Counted from the stretch's first letter, positions 8,654 through 17,550 are shown. The stretch: DNA of 57,356 bases from Pseudomonadota bacterium (GCA_021780935.1 JAJXXT010000112.1:1-57356); one strand, 5' to 3'. Translations and numbers: made by a program. The notes: a model not told the origin generated them from the sequence alone.

Positions 8654-8685
8654 GTGTGACACACATGAGGTCGACTGTCGACAAT
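8654..8685. promoter_or_regulatory. Candidate operator of the GntR regulator
   Basis: Two inverted repeats lie in the 50 bases before the GntR start codon. One is the perfect palindrome TGTCGACA at 8676-8683, inside a longer GTCGAC-T-GTCGAC arrangement (8670-8682). The other is GTGTG-A-CACAC at 8654-8664. Short palindromes with a TGT-ACA outline are typical GntR/FadR-family sites, so autoregulation of the downstream operon is likely. No binding data exist here; this is inference from position and symmetry. Confidence 0.45.
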
Positions 8686-8697
8686 CGCCATCAAATC

Positions 8698-9015
8698 TCA
8701 AGCGGCGTCCCCCGACTGGGCGTCCCCCGACTGGGCGTCCCCCGACTGGGCGTCCCCCGACTGGGCATCCCCCGACTGGGCGTCCCCCGACTGGGCGTCC
8801 CCCGACTGGGCATCCCCCGACTGGGCATCCTCCTTGTCCGCCGCCTCCACCCGCGCGCCGGAAAGCAGTCGCTCGCGCTCCGCCTCGCGCGCCTCGCGCA
8901 GCAGCCGCGCCGCCTTCGTCTCGCCGTGCCGCGCCCGGTTCGCCGCGGCCTGCTGTTCCTCCGCACGCTTCGCCCGCTGCTTGCGTGCCCGCCCGAGATT
9001 GACGATGTCCGCCAT
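8698..9015 (-). CDS. DUF4169 family small basic protein with C-terminal DAQSG repeats
   Basis: A 105-residue protein of unknown function. The start MADIVNLGRARKQRAKR, followed by NRARHGETKAAR, matches the short alphaproteobacterial DUF4169 family, whose members are basic, helical and about 60-70 residues long. After residue 62 this one carries eight tandem DAQSG repeats and ends in DAA, an acidic low-complexity tail absent from ordinary members. The ATG at 9015 is the first residue of the conserved start. It stands alone, 50 bases upstream of the GntR gene on the same strand, and faces away from the LysR gene. Confidence 0.72.
   Translation of the reverse strand: MADIVNLGRARKQRAKRAEEQQAAANRARHGETKAARLLREAREAERERLLSGARVEAADKEDAQSGDAQSGDAQSGDAQSGDAQSGDAQSGDAQSGDAQSGDAA
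8705..8824. repeat. 15-bp tandem repeat, eight copies
   Basis: Eight direct copies of GCGTCCCCCGACTGG (as read on the + strand), each 15 bases, with no spacers. Copies 5 and 8 carry G-to-A at the third base; all other copies are identical. On the minus strand each unit encodes the five residues DAQSG, and the variant changes only GAC to GAT, which is silent. A partial ninth unit follows at 8825. Because the unit is a multiple of three, copy-number changes would alter protein length without shifting the frame. Confidence 0.97.
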
Positions 9016-9061
9016 TGCGCGAAGCTGCGCCGCGCCATCCCGGCGGGCAAGGGGGACCAGC

Positions 9062-9991
9062 ATGACCGAGCGCCCGCGCCTCACGCTCGAACAATTGCGC
9101 GTCTTCGTCGCGGTGGCGGAGCGCCAGCACGTCACCCGCGCCGCCGCCGCCCTCAACCTTGCGCAATCGGCGGCCAGTGCCGCCGTCGCGGCGCTGGAGG
9201 CGCGCCATCATGTCCGCCTGTTTCGCCGCGTCGGCCGCGGCATCGCGCTCACCGAGGCCGGCGAGGCGTTCCTGCCGGAGGCGCGCGCCGTGCTCGCCCG
9301 CGCCGAGGCGGCGGAGGCGGTGCTCGACGACATCGTCGGTCTGCGCCGCGGCCGGCTCGCCCTGCATGTGAGCCAGACCATCGCCGCCTACTGGCTGCCG
9401 CGCCATCTCGCCGCCTTCCATGTCGCCTGGCCCGGCGTGGCGCTGCATCTCGCCATCGGCAACACCGGCCAGACCGCCGCCGCCGTCCGCGCGGGCCTGG
9501 TCGAGCTCGGCCTCGTCGAAGGCGCCGTGCATGATCCGCTGCTCGAAGCCGTGCCCCTCGCGCGCGATCAGCTTCTCCTCGTCGTGCCGCCGGGGCACCG
9601 TCTCGCCACGGTCCGCTCCGTCACGGCGCGGGATCTGCGCGCCTGCGCCTGGGTGCTGCGCGAGCCGGGCTCCGGAACCCGTTCCGAGTTCGAGTCAACT
9701 CTCACCCGTCTCGGCATCGCTCCCGGCTCGCTCTCGGTGGCGCAGGAGCTGCCGAGCAATGAGAGCGTGCGCGCCGCGGTGGAGGCTGGGATGGGTGTCG
9801 CCGTGCTCTCCGCCGCCGTCGTCGCCCCCTCAATTGAGGCGGGGCTGCTCGCACGCGCCCCACTCGATCTTCCGGCACGCCATTTCCAGGCGCTGCGCCT
9901 GCGCGAGCGGCCGATGAGCCGCGCCGCCGAGGCGCTCCTCGCCCTGATGACCGCTACCCGATCGAAAGCACGCGGATCAGCACCAGGCTGA
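9062..9991 (+). CDS. LysR family transcriptional regulator (YeiE/CysB-like)
   Basis: A 309-residue LysR-type regulator. The N-terminal helix-turn-helix runs from LTLEQLRVFVAVAE through ALNLAQSAASAAVAALEARHH, followed by LFRRVGRGIALTEAG. The effector-binding domain occupies residues about 90-290, with GRLALHVSQTIAAYWLP and LREPGSGTR. The start at 9062 gives the typical N terminus and is preceded by a strong purine stretch (AAGGGGGA). Its 3' end overlaps by 38 bases the 3' end of a YeiH-like exporter gene on the opposite strand. YeiE-type regulators are frequently paired with yeiH, so it probably controls that gene. Confidence 0.88.
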   Translation: MTERPRLTLEQLRVFVAVAERQHVTRAAAALNLAQSAASAAVAALEARHHVRLFRRVGRGIALTEAGEAFLPEARAVLARAEAAEAVLDDIVGLRRGRLALHVSQTIAAYWLPRHLAAFHVAWPGVALHLAIGNTGQTAAAVRAGLVELGLVEGAVHDPLLEAVPLARDQLLLVVPPGHRLATVRSVTARDLRACAWVLREPGSGTRSEFESTLTRLGIAPGSLSVAQELPSNESVRAAVEAGMGVAVLSAAVVAPSIEAGLLARAPLDLPARHFQALRLRERPMSRAAEALLALMTATRSKARGSAPG

Positions 9992-11015
9992 TCCCGCCGA
10001 GCAGCAGCAGCGAGCCCACCACCGCCGCCGTCACCCGCGGCCCCGCGGCCGCGACGCGGCGGATATCGGTCTCCACGCCCAACGCCGCCATCGAAACGAT
10101 CGTCAGCACCGTCGAGAGCCAGGCCACCGGCCCCAGAACCGCCCGCGGCACCAGCCCCGCCGAGCGCAGCGCCGCCAGCCCCAGAAAGCCGATGATGAAC
10201 CACGGCACCAGCCGGTGCAGCGCCACCTTGCCCGGCGCCGGCCGCTCGCCCGCGGTCAGGTGCGGTGCCGGCTCGTCCGTCTCCTCGCGAAGCCGCGCCG
10301 TCAGCGTGGACAGCGTCAGCACCACCGGCCCCAGCATCATCACCCGCACCAGCTTCACCAGCGTGCCGAGCTGCAGCGCCACCGCCCCCATCGGCGCCGT
10401 CGCCGCGATGACCTGTGGCACCGCATAGATCGTGAGCCCGGCCAGCACCCCGTATTGCGGCAGCGACAGATGCAGGGCCGCCGGCAGCAGCGGCAGCAGC
10501 AGCACCACGCCCACGCCCATCACCGCGGTGAAGCCGATCGAAGCAGAGATATCCTCGCCATCCGCCCCGATCACCGGCGCCACCGCGGCGATCGCCGAGT
10601 TGCCGCAGATCGAATTGCCGCAGGCCACCAGCAACGCCATGCGCCGCGGCAACCCCAGCACCCGCCCGAGCCCATAGCTCGCGCCGATCGCCAGCCCGAC
10701 CGTCGCCGCGACGCCCAGCAGCAGCGGCGCGCCGATCGCAGCGAGGCTCGCGGCACTCACGGAGGCGCCGAGCAGCAGTACCGCGACCTCCAGCAGAAAC
10801 TTGGCACTGGTCCTGATCCCCGGCATGAAGCGCGGCCCCGGCGTCCAGACCGCTCGCAGCGCGGCGCCGATCAGGATCGCCAGCACCAGCGCCTCCAGCG
10901 GTGCGCGCCCCAGCGCGTGCTCCTCGACACTCTGCAGCGCGAAACCCCCGAGCGAGATCGCGCCGCACAGCGCAACCCCCGGCAGGACGGAGGTGAAACG
11001 ACGAATGACAGTCAT
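9954..11015 (-). CDS. yeiH: YeiH family putative sulfate/sulfite exporter
   Basis: A 353-residue membrane protein of the Cons_hypoth698/UPF0324 (YeiH) family with about ten transmembrane segments. Diagnostic segments are FLLEVAVLLLGASVS, ACGNSICGNSAIAAVAPVIGA, the YAVPQVIAA stretch and the closing LGVETDIRRV. The family is usually annotated as a sulfate or sulfite exporter, but experimental support is thin. The start MTVIRRF at 11015 precedes the first hydrophobic segment. It is convergent with the LysR gene, overlapping it by 38 bases, and divergent from the gamma-glutamyltransferase gene. Confidence 0.87.
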   Translation of the reverse strand: MTVIRRFTSVLPGVALCGAISLGGFALQSVEEHALGRAPLEALVLAILIGAALRAVWTPGPRFMPGIRTSAKFLLEVAVLLLGASVSAASLAAIGAPLLLGVAATVGLAIGASYGLGRVLGLPRRMALLVACGNSICGNSAIAAVAPVIGADGEDISASIGFTAVMGVGVVLLLPLLPAALHLSLPQYGVLAGLTIYAVPQVIAATAPMGAVALQLGTLVKLVRVMMLGPVVLTLSTLTARLREETDEPAPHLTAGERPAPGKVALHRLVPWFIIGFLGLAALRSAGLVPRAVLGPVAWLSTVLTIVSMAALGVETDIRRVAAAGPRVTAAVVGSLLLLGGISLVLIRVLSIG

Positions 11016-11193
11016 GACCGGCTCCACACGAGATCGCCGCGATGTGTTCGTTTCGCTGCCGTCGCGCCAACGCAAAGACGCGCTGAAACCCATCGTCACC
11101 GGCGATCGTTCGGGCTGGCGCTGCCGCCCGAATGGCGCGATGCTCCGGGCCGAACGCCTCCCCCACGCACCCGCCCCTCGAGAAGGCACCGCC

Positions 11194-12777
11194 ATGACCT
11201 ACGACCCGCCACGCCACGCCACCCAGTACTGGTCGCTCGCCAAGCCCGCCGCCTCCGGCAAGCGCGGCATCGCGGTCTCGCAGGCCAAGGACGCCGCGGA
11301 GGCCGGCCGCGCCATCCTCGATGCCGGCGGCAACGCGATCGACGCCGCGGTTGGCATGGCGCTCGCGCTGGCCTCCGCCGAGCCGTGGAACTCGGGCCTC
11401 GGCGGCATCGGCTTCGCGGTCGTCCACCGCGCCGGCGAGCGCGCGGCGGACGTCGTGGATTTCGGCCCGGTCGCGCCCTCCGGCCTGTCGCCCGCCGCGT
11501 TCCGCCTCACCGGCAAGGTCACCGCCGATCTCTTCGCCTGGCCAGCGGTGGAGGGCGACGCCAACGTCCACGGCCCGCTTTCCTTCGCCATCCCCTCGGC
11601 GCCCGCCGGCTACGAGCTGATGCATCGGCGCTGGGGCCGGCTGCCGCTGGCCGAGATCATGGCGCCCGCCGTGGCGCTGGCCGAGCGTGGCCTGCCCAAG
11701 GACTGGTTCACCACGGTCAAGATCGCCTCGACCGCCTCCGTGCTGCGCCGCTACGCGGAGAGCGCGCGCATCTACCTGCCCGACGGCCTGCCGCCGGCGC
11801 CGCCCTATGCCGGTGTGCCGGGCTTCCTGCGCCAGGGCCGCCTGCCGGAAACCCTCGCCCACCTGCGCCAGGCCGGCCTGCGCGACTTCTACGAGGGCGA
11901 GGTCGCGGCCAGCCTCGCCGCCGATATCAAGCAAATGGGCGGCGTCGTCACCGCGGCCGATCTCCGGAACTGCCAGGCCCGCATCGTGCCCGCGACGCCG
12001 GTCGCCTGGCGCCGTGGGCGCACGGTGCAGGTCGCGACCGGTCTCACCGCCGGCCCCACCCTCGCGCATGTGCTGGAGCTGATGCGCGCGGCACCCTGGG
12101 GCGCCAAACCCGACTCCGCCTGGTACGCCGCCCTCGCCACCGCGATGAAGACCGCCTATGCCGCCCGCCTTGCGGGCATGGGCGAGACCGAGCCCCGCGC
12201 CGCCGAGAGCTGCACCACCCACCTCACCGTGCGCGACGCCGAGGGCACGATGGTCGCCATGACCACCACGCTGCTCTCCTCGATGGGCAGCCGCGTCGTT
12301 CTGCCGGGCTCGGGCGTGCTGATGAACAACGGCGTGATGTGGTTCGACCCCAGCCCCGGCCAGCCCAACTCCCTCGCCCCGGGCAAGCGCCCGCTCACCA
12401 ATATGTGCCCGATCGTGGTCGCCGAGGACGGTGTGCCGGTGCTCGCTGCCGGTGCCTCGGGCGGCCGGCGCATCCTCGCCTCGGTGGCGCAGATTCTGGC
12501 CTTCGTCAGCGATTTCGGCATGACGCCGGAGCAGGCCGCGCATCAGCCGCGCATCGACGTCTCGGGATCGGAGACGGTCACCGCGGATTTGCGCCTGCCG
12601 CCGGAAACCCTTGCCGCCCTTGCGGCGCTGGGCCCGGTGGAGCTGGTCGAGCCCGCCGTCTCCCCGGTCAATTTCGCCAATCCCAACGCCATCGCCCGGC
12701 TGCCGAACGGCGACTGGATGGGCATCAGCGACGCCTATTCGCCCTGGTCCGCCGCCCTCGCCCAGGCCGAGGCCTGA
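11194..12777 (+). CDS. ggt: Gamma-glutamyltransferase family protein
   Basis: A 527-residue Ntn-hydrolase that would cleave itself into two subunits and act on gamma-glutamyl compounds such as glutathione. The autoprocessing and catalytic threonine is Thr341 in CTTHLTV. Other family marks are AGGNAIDAAVGMALAL, GLGGIGFAVVH, GSRVVLPGSGVLMNN and ASGGRRI. No signal peptide is evident, unlike the periplasmic E. coli enzyme, so it may be cytoplasmic or act on a different gamma-glutamyl compound. AGAAGG at 11181-11186 serves as ribosome site. It shares a 178-base intergenic region with the divergent yeiH-like gene, which should hold promoters for both. Confidence 0.88.
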   Translation: MTYDPPRHATQYWSLAKPAASGKRGIAVSQAKDAAEAGRAILDAGGNAIDAAVGMALALASAEPWNSGLGGIGFAVVHRAGERAADVVDFGPVAPSGLSPAAFRLTGKVTADLFAWPAVEGDANVHGPLSFAIPSAPAGYELMHRRWGRLPLAEIMAPAVALAERGLPKDWFTTVKIASTASVLRRYAESARIYLPDGLPPAPPYAGVPGFLRQGRLPETLAHLRQAGLRDFYEGEVAASLAADIKQMGGVVTAADLRNCQARIVPATPVAWRRGRTVQVATGLTAGPTLAHVLELMRAAPWGAKPDSAWYAALATAMKTAYAARLAGMGETEPRAAESCTTHLTVRDAEGTMVAMTTTLLSSMGSRVVLPGSGVLMNNGVMWFDPSPGQPNSLAPGKRPLTNMCPIVVAEDGVPVLAAGASGGRRILASVAQILAFVSDFGMTPEQAAHQPRIDVSGSETVTADLRLPPETLAALAALGPVELVEPAVSPVNFANPNAIARLPNGDWMGISDAYSPWSAALAQAEA

Positions 12778-12957
12778 CCCGGAGGGGCCAAGCTTGACCA
12801 GGATAGGCTTCGCGGCCTAGATCCCCACCACTGCCGGGAACGTGGACGCAACAGCGCCCCGTCCGCACGCGCGCTGCGTACGGGCCTACCGGTGCAACAA
12901 GCGGCGACCCGCTCCTGCTTAACTGGCGGGCGCCCGAGACAATGAAGGATCCCGCGC

Positions 12958-13575
12958 ATGACCAAGCGCGTCGAAAGCAAATTCAAGATCAATCGCCGCC
13001 TCGGCGTCAATCTCTGGGGCCGCGCCAAATCCCCGCTCTCCAAGCGCGATTACGGCCCCGGCCAGCACGGGCAGCGCCGCAAGAACAAGCCGACGGATTT
13101 CGGCGTGCAGCTGATGGCCAAGCAGAAGCTCAAGGGCTACTACGGCAATATCGGCGAGAAGCAGTTCCGCAAGTACTACGAGGAGGCGGTGCGCCGTAAG
13201 GGCGATACCTCCGAGAACCTCATCGAGCTGCTGGAGCGCCGGCTGGACGCCGTGGTCTATCGCATGAAATTCGCGATGACCCCGTTTGCCGCCCGCCAGT
13301 TCGTCAACCACGGCCACATCATGGTCAACGGCAAGCGCGTCAACATCGCCTCCTTCCTGGTGCGCGACAACGACGTGGTCGAGGTCAAGGAGTCGAGCAA
13401 GCAGCTCGCCATCGTGCTCGACGCCGCCCAGGCCGGCGAGCGCGATGTGCCCGAATATCTCGAAGTGGATCACCGCGCGATGAAGGGCCGTTTCGCTCGC
13501 GCACCCAAATTCTCGGACGTTCCCTACCCCGTGCAGATGGAACCGAACCTGGTCGTCGAGTTCTATTCGCGCTGA
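12958..13575 (+). CDS. rpsD: 30S ribosomal protein S4
   Basis: A 205-residue primary rRNA-binding protein of the small subunit. It starts [18 protein letters not shown] and carries the S4 RNA-binding domain from about residue 95 ([25 protein letters not shown]). Length and sequence are ordinary for alphaproteobacteria. AAGGAT lies just upstream of the ATG. It stands apart from other ribosomal genes, also usual in this class. The asparaginase gene starts one base before its stop codon ends (TGATG), so the two are coupled. The 180 bases upstream hold no clear gene and probably the promoter. Confidence 0.98.
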   Translation: MTKRVESKFKINRRLGVNLWGRAKSPLSKRDYGPGQHGQRRKNKPTDFGVQLMAKQKLKGYYGNIGEKQFRKYYEEAVRRKGDTSENLIELLERRLDAVVYRMKFAMTPFAARQFVNHGHIMVNGKRVNIASFLVRDNDVVEVKESSKQLAIVLDAAQAGERDVPEYLEVDHRAMKGRFARAPKFSDVPYPVQMEPNLVVEFYSR

Positions 13576-14582
13576 TGTCGGCGGGCTCCACGCGCGGCAG
13601 CGCCGGCATGTTTGTCGAGGTCACGCGCGGGCCCGCGGTCGAAAGCCGCCATGCCATCGATGCCGCGGTGGTGGACGCCGATGGCGCGCTGGTGTGGTCC
13701 GCCGGCGACCCCGATGCCGCGGTGTTCCCGCGTTCGGCGGTCAAGGCGATGCTGGCGTTGCCGATGGTGGAATCCGGCGTGCCGGACCGCCTCGGCCTGA
13801 CGCCGGCGGAGATCGCGCTCGCCTGCTCGTCCCATTCCGGCGAGGCGGTGCACACCGAAGCGGCGGCATCCATGCTCGCGAAGGCCGGGCGCGACCTCAC
13901 CTGCCTTGCCTGCGGTACGCACTGGCCGACCCACGACGCCACCGCCCGCGCACTCGCCGCCGCCGGTGAGCAGCCGACGGCGCTGCACAACAACTGCTCC
14001 GGCAAACATGCGGGTTTCATCTGCCTCGCCTGCGACCGCGGCCTCGACCCCGCAGGCTACGAGACGCCGGACCACCCGGCGATGCGCGAGATCACGGCTT
14101 CCCTCGCCGCGATGACCGGCAGCGTGCTCGACGAGCGCAACCGTGCCGTCGATGGCTGCTCCATCCCCACCTTCGCCATTCCGCTGCGTGCCCAGGCGCT
14201 CGGCTTCGCGCGCATCGGCACCGGCGCGGGCCAGGCGCCGGCGCGCGCGGCGGCCCTCGCGCGCATCCGTGCCGCGGTCGCCGCCAACCCGCTGATGGTC
14301 GGCGGCACCGGCAAGTTCGACACCGATGTCATGACCGCGATGGGCGCACGCATCTTCAGCAAGGGCGGCGCCGAGGGCGTGCACGCAATGGCGCTGCCCG
14401 AACAGGGCCTCGGCATCGTCGTCAAGGCGCGTGACGGCGCGGGGCGCGCCGGTAGTGTCGCCGTCGCCACGCTCGCCGCCCGCTTCCTCGGCGACGCGGA
14501 CGACCTCCTCGCCCGGTTCACCCACCCGGTGCTGCGCAACTGGCGCGGCATCGAGGTCGGCCGGATGCGCGTCGCCGCCTGA
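13575..14582 (+). CDS. L-asparaginase II family protein (Rhizobium etli type)
   Basis: A 335-residue protein of the asparaginase_II family, unrelated in fold to the E. coli enzymes and related to the inducible R. etli enzyme, which has a serine-beta-lactamase-like core. The catalytic SxxK is in FPRSAVKAM (residues about 53-61). Also visible are CSSHSGE, CLACGTHWP and NNCSGKHAGF, matching the cysteine-containing metal site of this class. It hydrolyses asparagine to aspartate and ammonia if active. The ATG overlaps the rpsD stop (TGATG). Co-transcription with rpsD is likely. Confidence 0.88.
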   Translation: MSAGSTRGSAGMFVEVTRGPAVESRHAIDAAVVDADGALVWSAGDPDAAVFPRSAVKAMLALPMVESGVPDRLGLTPAEIALACSSHSGEAVHTEAAASMLAKAGRDLTCLACGTHWPTHDATARALAAAGEQPTALHNNCSGKHAGFICLACDRGLDPAGYETPDHPAMREITASLAAMTGSVLDERNRAVDGCSIPTFAIPLRAQALGFARIGTGAGQAPARAAALARIRAAVAANPLMVGGTGKFDTDVMTAMGARIFSKGGAEGVHAMALPEQGLGIVVKARDGAGRAGSVAVATLAARFLGDADDLLARFTHPVLRNWRGIEVGRMRVAA

Positions 14583-14714
14583 CCCGCGGGCACCGCGTCG
14601 GCGTCGGCGCCCGACCTGTCGGTGTTACATCTGTCTTGCGCCTTACGATTGCGAGAGTATCGTGCGCGCCGCCGCAGGCCGAAACCGGCCGCGGACCATA
14701 TCGGGGGATCTTGA

Positions 14715-16292
14715 ATGCGATCGATGATGCTGGCGGCCGCGGCCGCGCTGGTGCTGACGGGGCCGCTCGCGCGGGCCGAAACGGTCTTCAAATGGGCCAA
14801 TGACGGCGATGTGCGGGCACTTGACCCCTACACGCTCGACGAGACCGTCCAGAACTCGTTTCTGCAGAACATCTACGAGCCGCTGGTCCGGCGCAGCAAG
14901 ACGCTGGGCCTGGAGCCGGGCCTCGCCACCTCCTGGAAGCTGATCAACCCCACCACGTGGGAGTTCAAGATCCGCCAGGGCGTGAAGTGGCAGGACGGCA
15001 CGCCGTTCACCGTTGACGACGTGATCTTCTCCATCCAGCGCATCAAGTCGAAGACCTCCTCCACCTCCGAGAACGCGGCGACCATCCAGGAGGTCAAAAA
15101 GATCAACGCCAGCACCGTTGATTTCATCACCACGGTGCCCGACCCGCTGCTGCCGTCGGAGCTGACCAACGTCGACATGCTGCCCAAGGCATGGATGACG
15201 AAGCATGGCGCAGCCACCCCCGCCATCGTCGGCAAGAGCTCCAATTACGCGCTGATGCACACCATGGGCACCGGCCCCTACGAGCTTGTCTCGCGCGAGC
15301 CGGACCGCAAGACGGTGCTGAAGCGCAACCCCAACTGGTGGGGCAAGCTCGACGGCAATGTCGATCGCGTCGAGTTCAACGTCATCTCCAATGCCGCGAC
15401 CCGCGTCGCCGCCCTGCTGTCGGGCGAGATGGACATGATCTACTCGGTGCCGCCGCAGGATATGGCACGCATCGCCCACTCGCCGGGCGTCAAGCTTCTC
15501 ATCACGCCGGAACTGCGCACGATTTATTTCGGCTTCGACGTCAGCCGGCCGCAGCTCCTGCACTCCAACGTGAAGGGCAAGAACCCGTTCAAGGATATCC
15601 GGGTGCGTGAGGCCTTCGCCAAGGCGATCGACGAGAACGCGATCGTCCGCACCGTGATGGAGGGCCAGGCCCGCGCCACCTGGGAGATGATGGGCCCGGG
15701 CGTGAACGGCTTCAATCCGGCGATGAACAAGCGTCCGGCCGTGGATATCGCGGGCGCCAAGAAGCTGCTGGCCGCGGCCGGCTATCCGCACGGGTTCGAG
15801 GTGCAGCTCGACTGCCCCAACGATCGTTACGTGGCCGACGCGCAGATCTGCACCGCCGCCGCGGCGATGCTGGCCAAGATCGGCATCAAGGTCGATGTCT
15901 ACGCGCGCACCAAGAGCAAGTTCTTCGCCGACGTGAACTTCCCCAAATACGACACGTCGATGTGGCTGATCGGCTGGACGCCGTCCACCTACGACGCGCA
16001 GAACGTGTTCTTCTCGCTGCTCGGCACCCGGAACCAGAAGACCGGCGAGGGCCTGTTCAACCTCGGCGGCTACTCCAACCCGAAGCTCGACAAGCTGATC
16101 GCTGCGATGGGGCCGGAGCTGAACCCGCAGAAGCGCCAGGACATGATCAACCAGGCCATCGCGATCGTGCAGCATGACCTGCCGACGATCCCGCTGCATC
16201 AGCAGAGCATCGTCTGGGCGACCCGCAACAACATCTCTGTTGTGCAGCCCGCCGACGACAGCTTCCCGATGCGTTGGGTCGTGAAGAAGTAG
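14715..16292 (+). CDS. ABC transporter solute-binding protein, family 5 (DppA/OppA-like)
   Basis: A 525-residue periplasmic binding protein for peptides or similar oligomeric ligands. A signal peptide of about 21 residues ends at ARA. The mature N terminus VFKWANDGDVRALDPYTLDE and LEPGLATSWKLINPTTWEFKIRQG-type segments are typical of the family, as are WQDGTPFTVDDVIFS and TGPYELVSREPD. GGGGGA at 14703-14708 precedes the ATG at 14715. No permease or ATPase genes lie nearby, so the partner subunits must be encoded elsewhere. A stem-loop follows the gene. Confidence 0.88.
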   Translation: MRSMMLAAAAALVLTGPLARAETVFKWANDGDVRALDPYTLDETVQNSFLQNIYEPLVRRSKTLGLEPGLATSWKLINPTTWEFKIRQGVKWQDGTPFTVDDVIFSIQRIKSKTSSTSENAATIQEVKKINASTVDFITTVPDPLLPSELTNVDMLPKAWMTKHGAATPAIVGKSSNYALMHTMGTGPYELVSREPDRKTVLKRNPNWWGKLDGNVDRVEFNVISNAATRVAALLSGEMDMIYSVPPQDMARIAHSPGVKLLITPELRTIYFGFDVSRPQLLHSNVKGKNPFKDIRVREAFAKAIDENAIVRTVMEGQARATWEMMGPGVNGFNPAMNKRPAVDIAGAKKLLAAAGYPHGFEVQLDCPNDRYVADAQICTAAAAMLAKIGIKVDVYARTKSKFFADVNFPKYDTSMWLIGWTPSTYDAQNVFFSLLGTRNQKTGEGLFNLGGYSNPKLDKLIAAMGPELNPQKRQDMINQAIAIVQHDLPTIPLHQQSIVWATRNNISVVQPADDSFPMRWVVKK

Positions 16293-16298
16293 AGCAGG

Positions 16299-16333
16299 CG
16301 CCCGGGGCCTCGGCATCGCCAGGGTCCCGGGCG
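16299..16333. terminator. Stem-loop between two convergent genes
   Basis: Arms CGCCCGGG (16299-16306) and CCCGGGCG (16326-16333) pair perfectly over eight bases, with a loop of about 19 bases. It sits between the convergent solute-binding-protein gene and the membrane protein gene. No clear T-run follows on either strand, so termination may be weak or Rho-assisted. Confidence 0.45.
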
Positions 16334-16338
16334 AGTGT

Positions 16339-17550
16339 TCAGCCCACCATCAGCGCCCGCAGCCAGGCGCCGTTCCCGCCGGTCCAGACCCAGGGCAAAA
16401 ACAGCACCGCCACGTCGCCGGCCGCCATCATCACCAGCCACGCGAGACGCTCCAGCCGGCTTAGCCGAACCGTCGTCGCCCAGGCCATGCTGGCCGCCAT
16501 GGCATAGCCAATGGCGATGATCGGCGTGTTCTGGTGCATCGCCAGCATCGCCATCGCGCCGCCGAACGGCACCAGCAGCAGCGTCAGCAGCGCCGTCGTC
16601 GGCCGCGCCCGCTCCGCACTGCGCAGCACGAGCCGCAGCGCGACAACCAGCACGGTTGGCATCGCCGCCACGCTCAGCCACAGCATGACCCGAAACGACG
16701 CGACGAACCGCCCGCCGAACGCCACCAGAAACGGCGCGGCGAGCTGCGCGGGCGCGGTTGAGCCATGCAGCGGCGCCGCCCACAGCCGCATCACCGCCGA
16801 CGCGTCGAGCCCCACCGCGACGGTGGCGATGAGAATACCGCCGACCACGACGATGGAGGGGATGATGGCAAGCAGCAGCAGCGACAGCGCCGCCGCGGCG
16901 CTGTCCATGCCCCGCAACGCCACCGGCAGCAGCGTCAGCACCGGCAGCGCCACATAGATCGCATTCGGCGAGGTCAGGAACAGCAGGGCGGCCGCGAGCC
17001 CCAGCCCCATCAGCGACTGCGCGTCGCCGATCGCCTCGGCGCGGTCCACCGACAGGATCAGTATCGCCACCATCAGCGTGGCCAGCAACGCTGGCTGCCC
17101 GGTGGTCGCAAGCCACAGCATCACCGGGTGCAGCGCCAGCAGCATGGGGGCGAGTGCCGCCTCCCATATCGCCCAGTGGCGCCGGCGCAGCATTGCCGCG
17201 AACCCCCCCATGATCGCGGCGCCAGTGACCACCGTCAGCGCTACCAGCAACTCCGGCCCCGCCCCTGGCACGCGATGCGCGAGGTCGAGCAGCAGCGCCA
17301 CGAGCCACTGCCCGCCGATCGCCGAGGGGCGCGCGCCGCTCACCCACACCGACGCGATCAGCCCCGGCAGGTAATTCGCCCCCAGCATCCGGTCGGCGGC
17401 AACCGCGAACAGCACCAGACAGGCAAGCCCCACCACCCAACCGATCGCCCAATGGGCACGAAACAGATAGGCACGAGACAAATGCGCGCGCTCGCCGCCA
17501 CCGGGGTGACGCACCCCCACCGCCGCCTCGTTCGTGGTTGCCCCGCTCAT
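16339..17550 (-). CDS. Polytopic membrane protein in glycosyltransferase operon, function unknown
   Basis: A 403-residue protein with roughly nine to eleven hydrophobic segments and a short polar N terminus of about 35 residues. I do not recognise a family. The overall pattern (many membrane helices, small periplasmic loops, Arg/His-rich cytoplasmic turns such as RRRHWAIWE) resembles polymerase, flippase or membrane acyltransferase components of polysaccharide systems, but no catalytic motif can be assigned. The ATG at 17550 overlaps the stop of the glycosyltransferase gene by four bases. It is the last gene of the 22085-16339 operon. Confidence 0.75.
   Translation of the reverse strand: MSGATTNEAAVGVRHPGGGERAHLSRAYLFRAHWAIGWVVGLACLVLFAVAADRMLGANYLPGLIASVWVSGARPSAIGGQWLVALLLDLAHRVPGAGPELLVALTVVTGAAIMGGFAAMLRRRHWAIWEAALAPMLLALHPVMLWLATTGQPALLATLMVAILILSVDRAEAIGDAQSLMGLGLAAALLFLTSPNAIYVALPVLTLLPVALRGMDSAAAALSLLLLAIIPSIVVVGGILIATVAVGLDASAVMRLWAAPLHGSTAPAQLAAPFLVAFGGRFVASFRVMLWLSVAAMPTVLVVALRLVLRSAERARPTTALLTLLLVPFGGAMAMLAMHQNTPIIAIGYAMAASMAWATTVRLSRLERLAWLVMMAAGDVAVLFLPWVWTGGNGAWLRALMVG

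Noticed and set aside
8705..8824. Possible CRISPR array
   Set aside because: Units are 15 bases, directly abutting and without spacers; no cas genes are nearby.
8656..9534. Plus-strand frame with GVPRL repeats, resembling a repeat protein
   Set aside because: It is the antisense reading of the 15-bp array in the DUF4169 gene and then runs out of frame through the LysR gene.
9568..12543. Very long minus-strand frame of 991 codons across the LysR, yeiH and ggt region
   Set aside because: It crosses several real genes, contains no recognisable domain and is a GC-rich shadow of yeiH (same strand, other frame) and ggt.
10215..12797. 860-codon plus-strand frame opposite yeiH and overlapping ggt
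   Set aside because: Arginine/histidine-rich, low-complexity translation; the ggt frame has clear motifs and this one has none.
16350..17500. Histidine/arginine-rich plus-strand frame opposite the polytopic membrane protein
   Set aside because: The minus-strand reading gives clean repeated hydrophobic helices and couples by ATGA with the glycosyltransferase, so the plus frame is a shadow.
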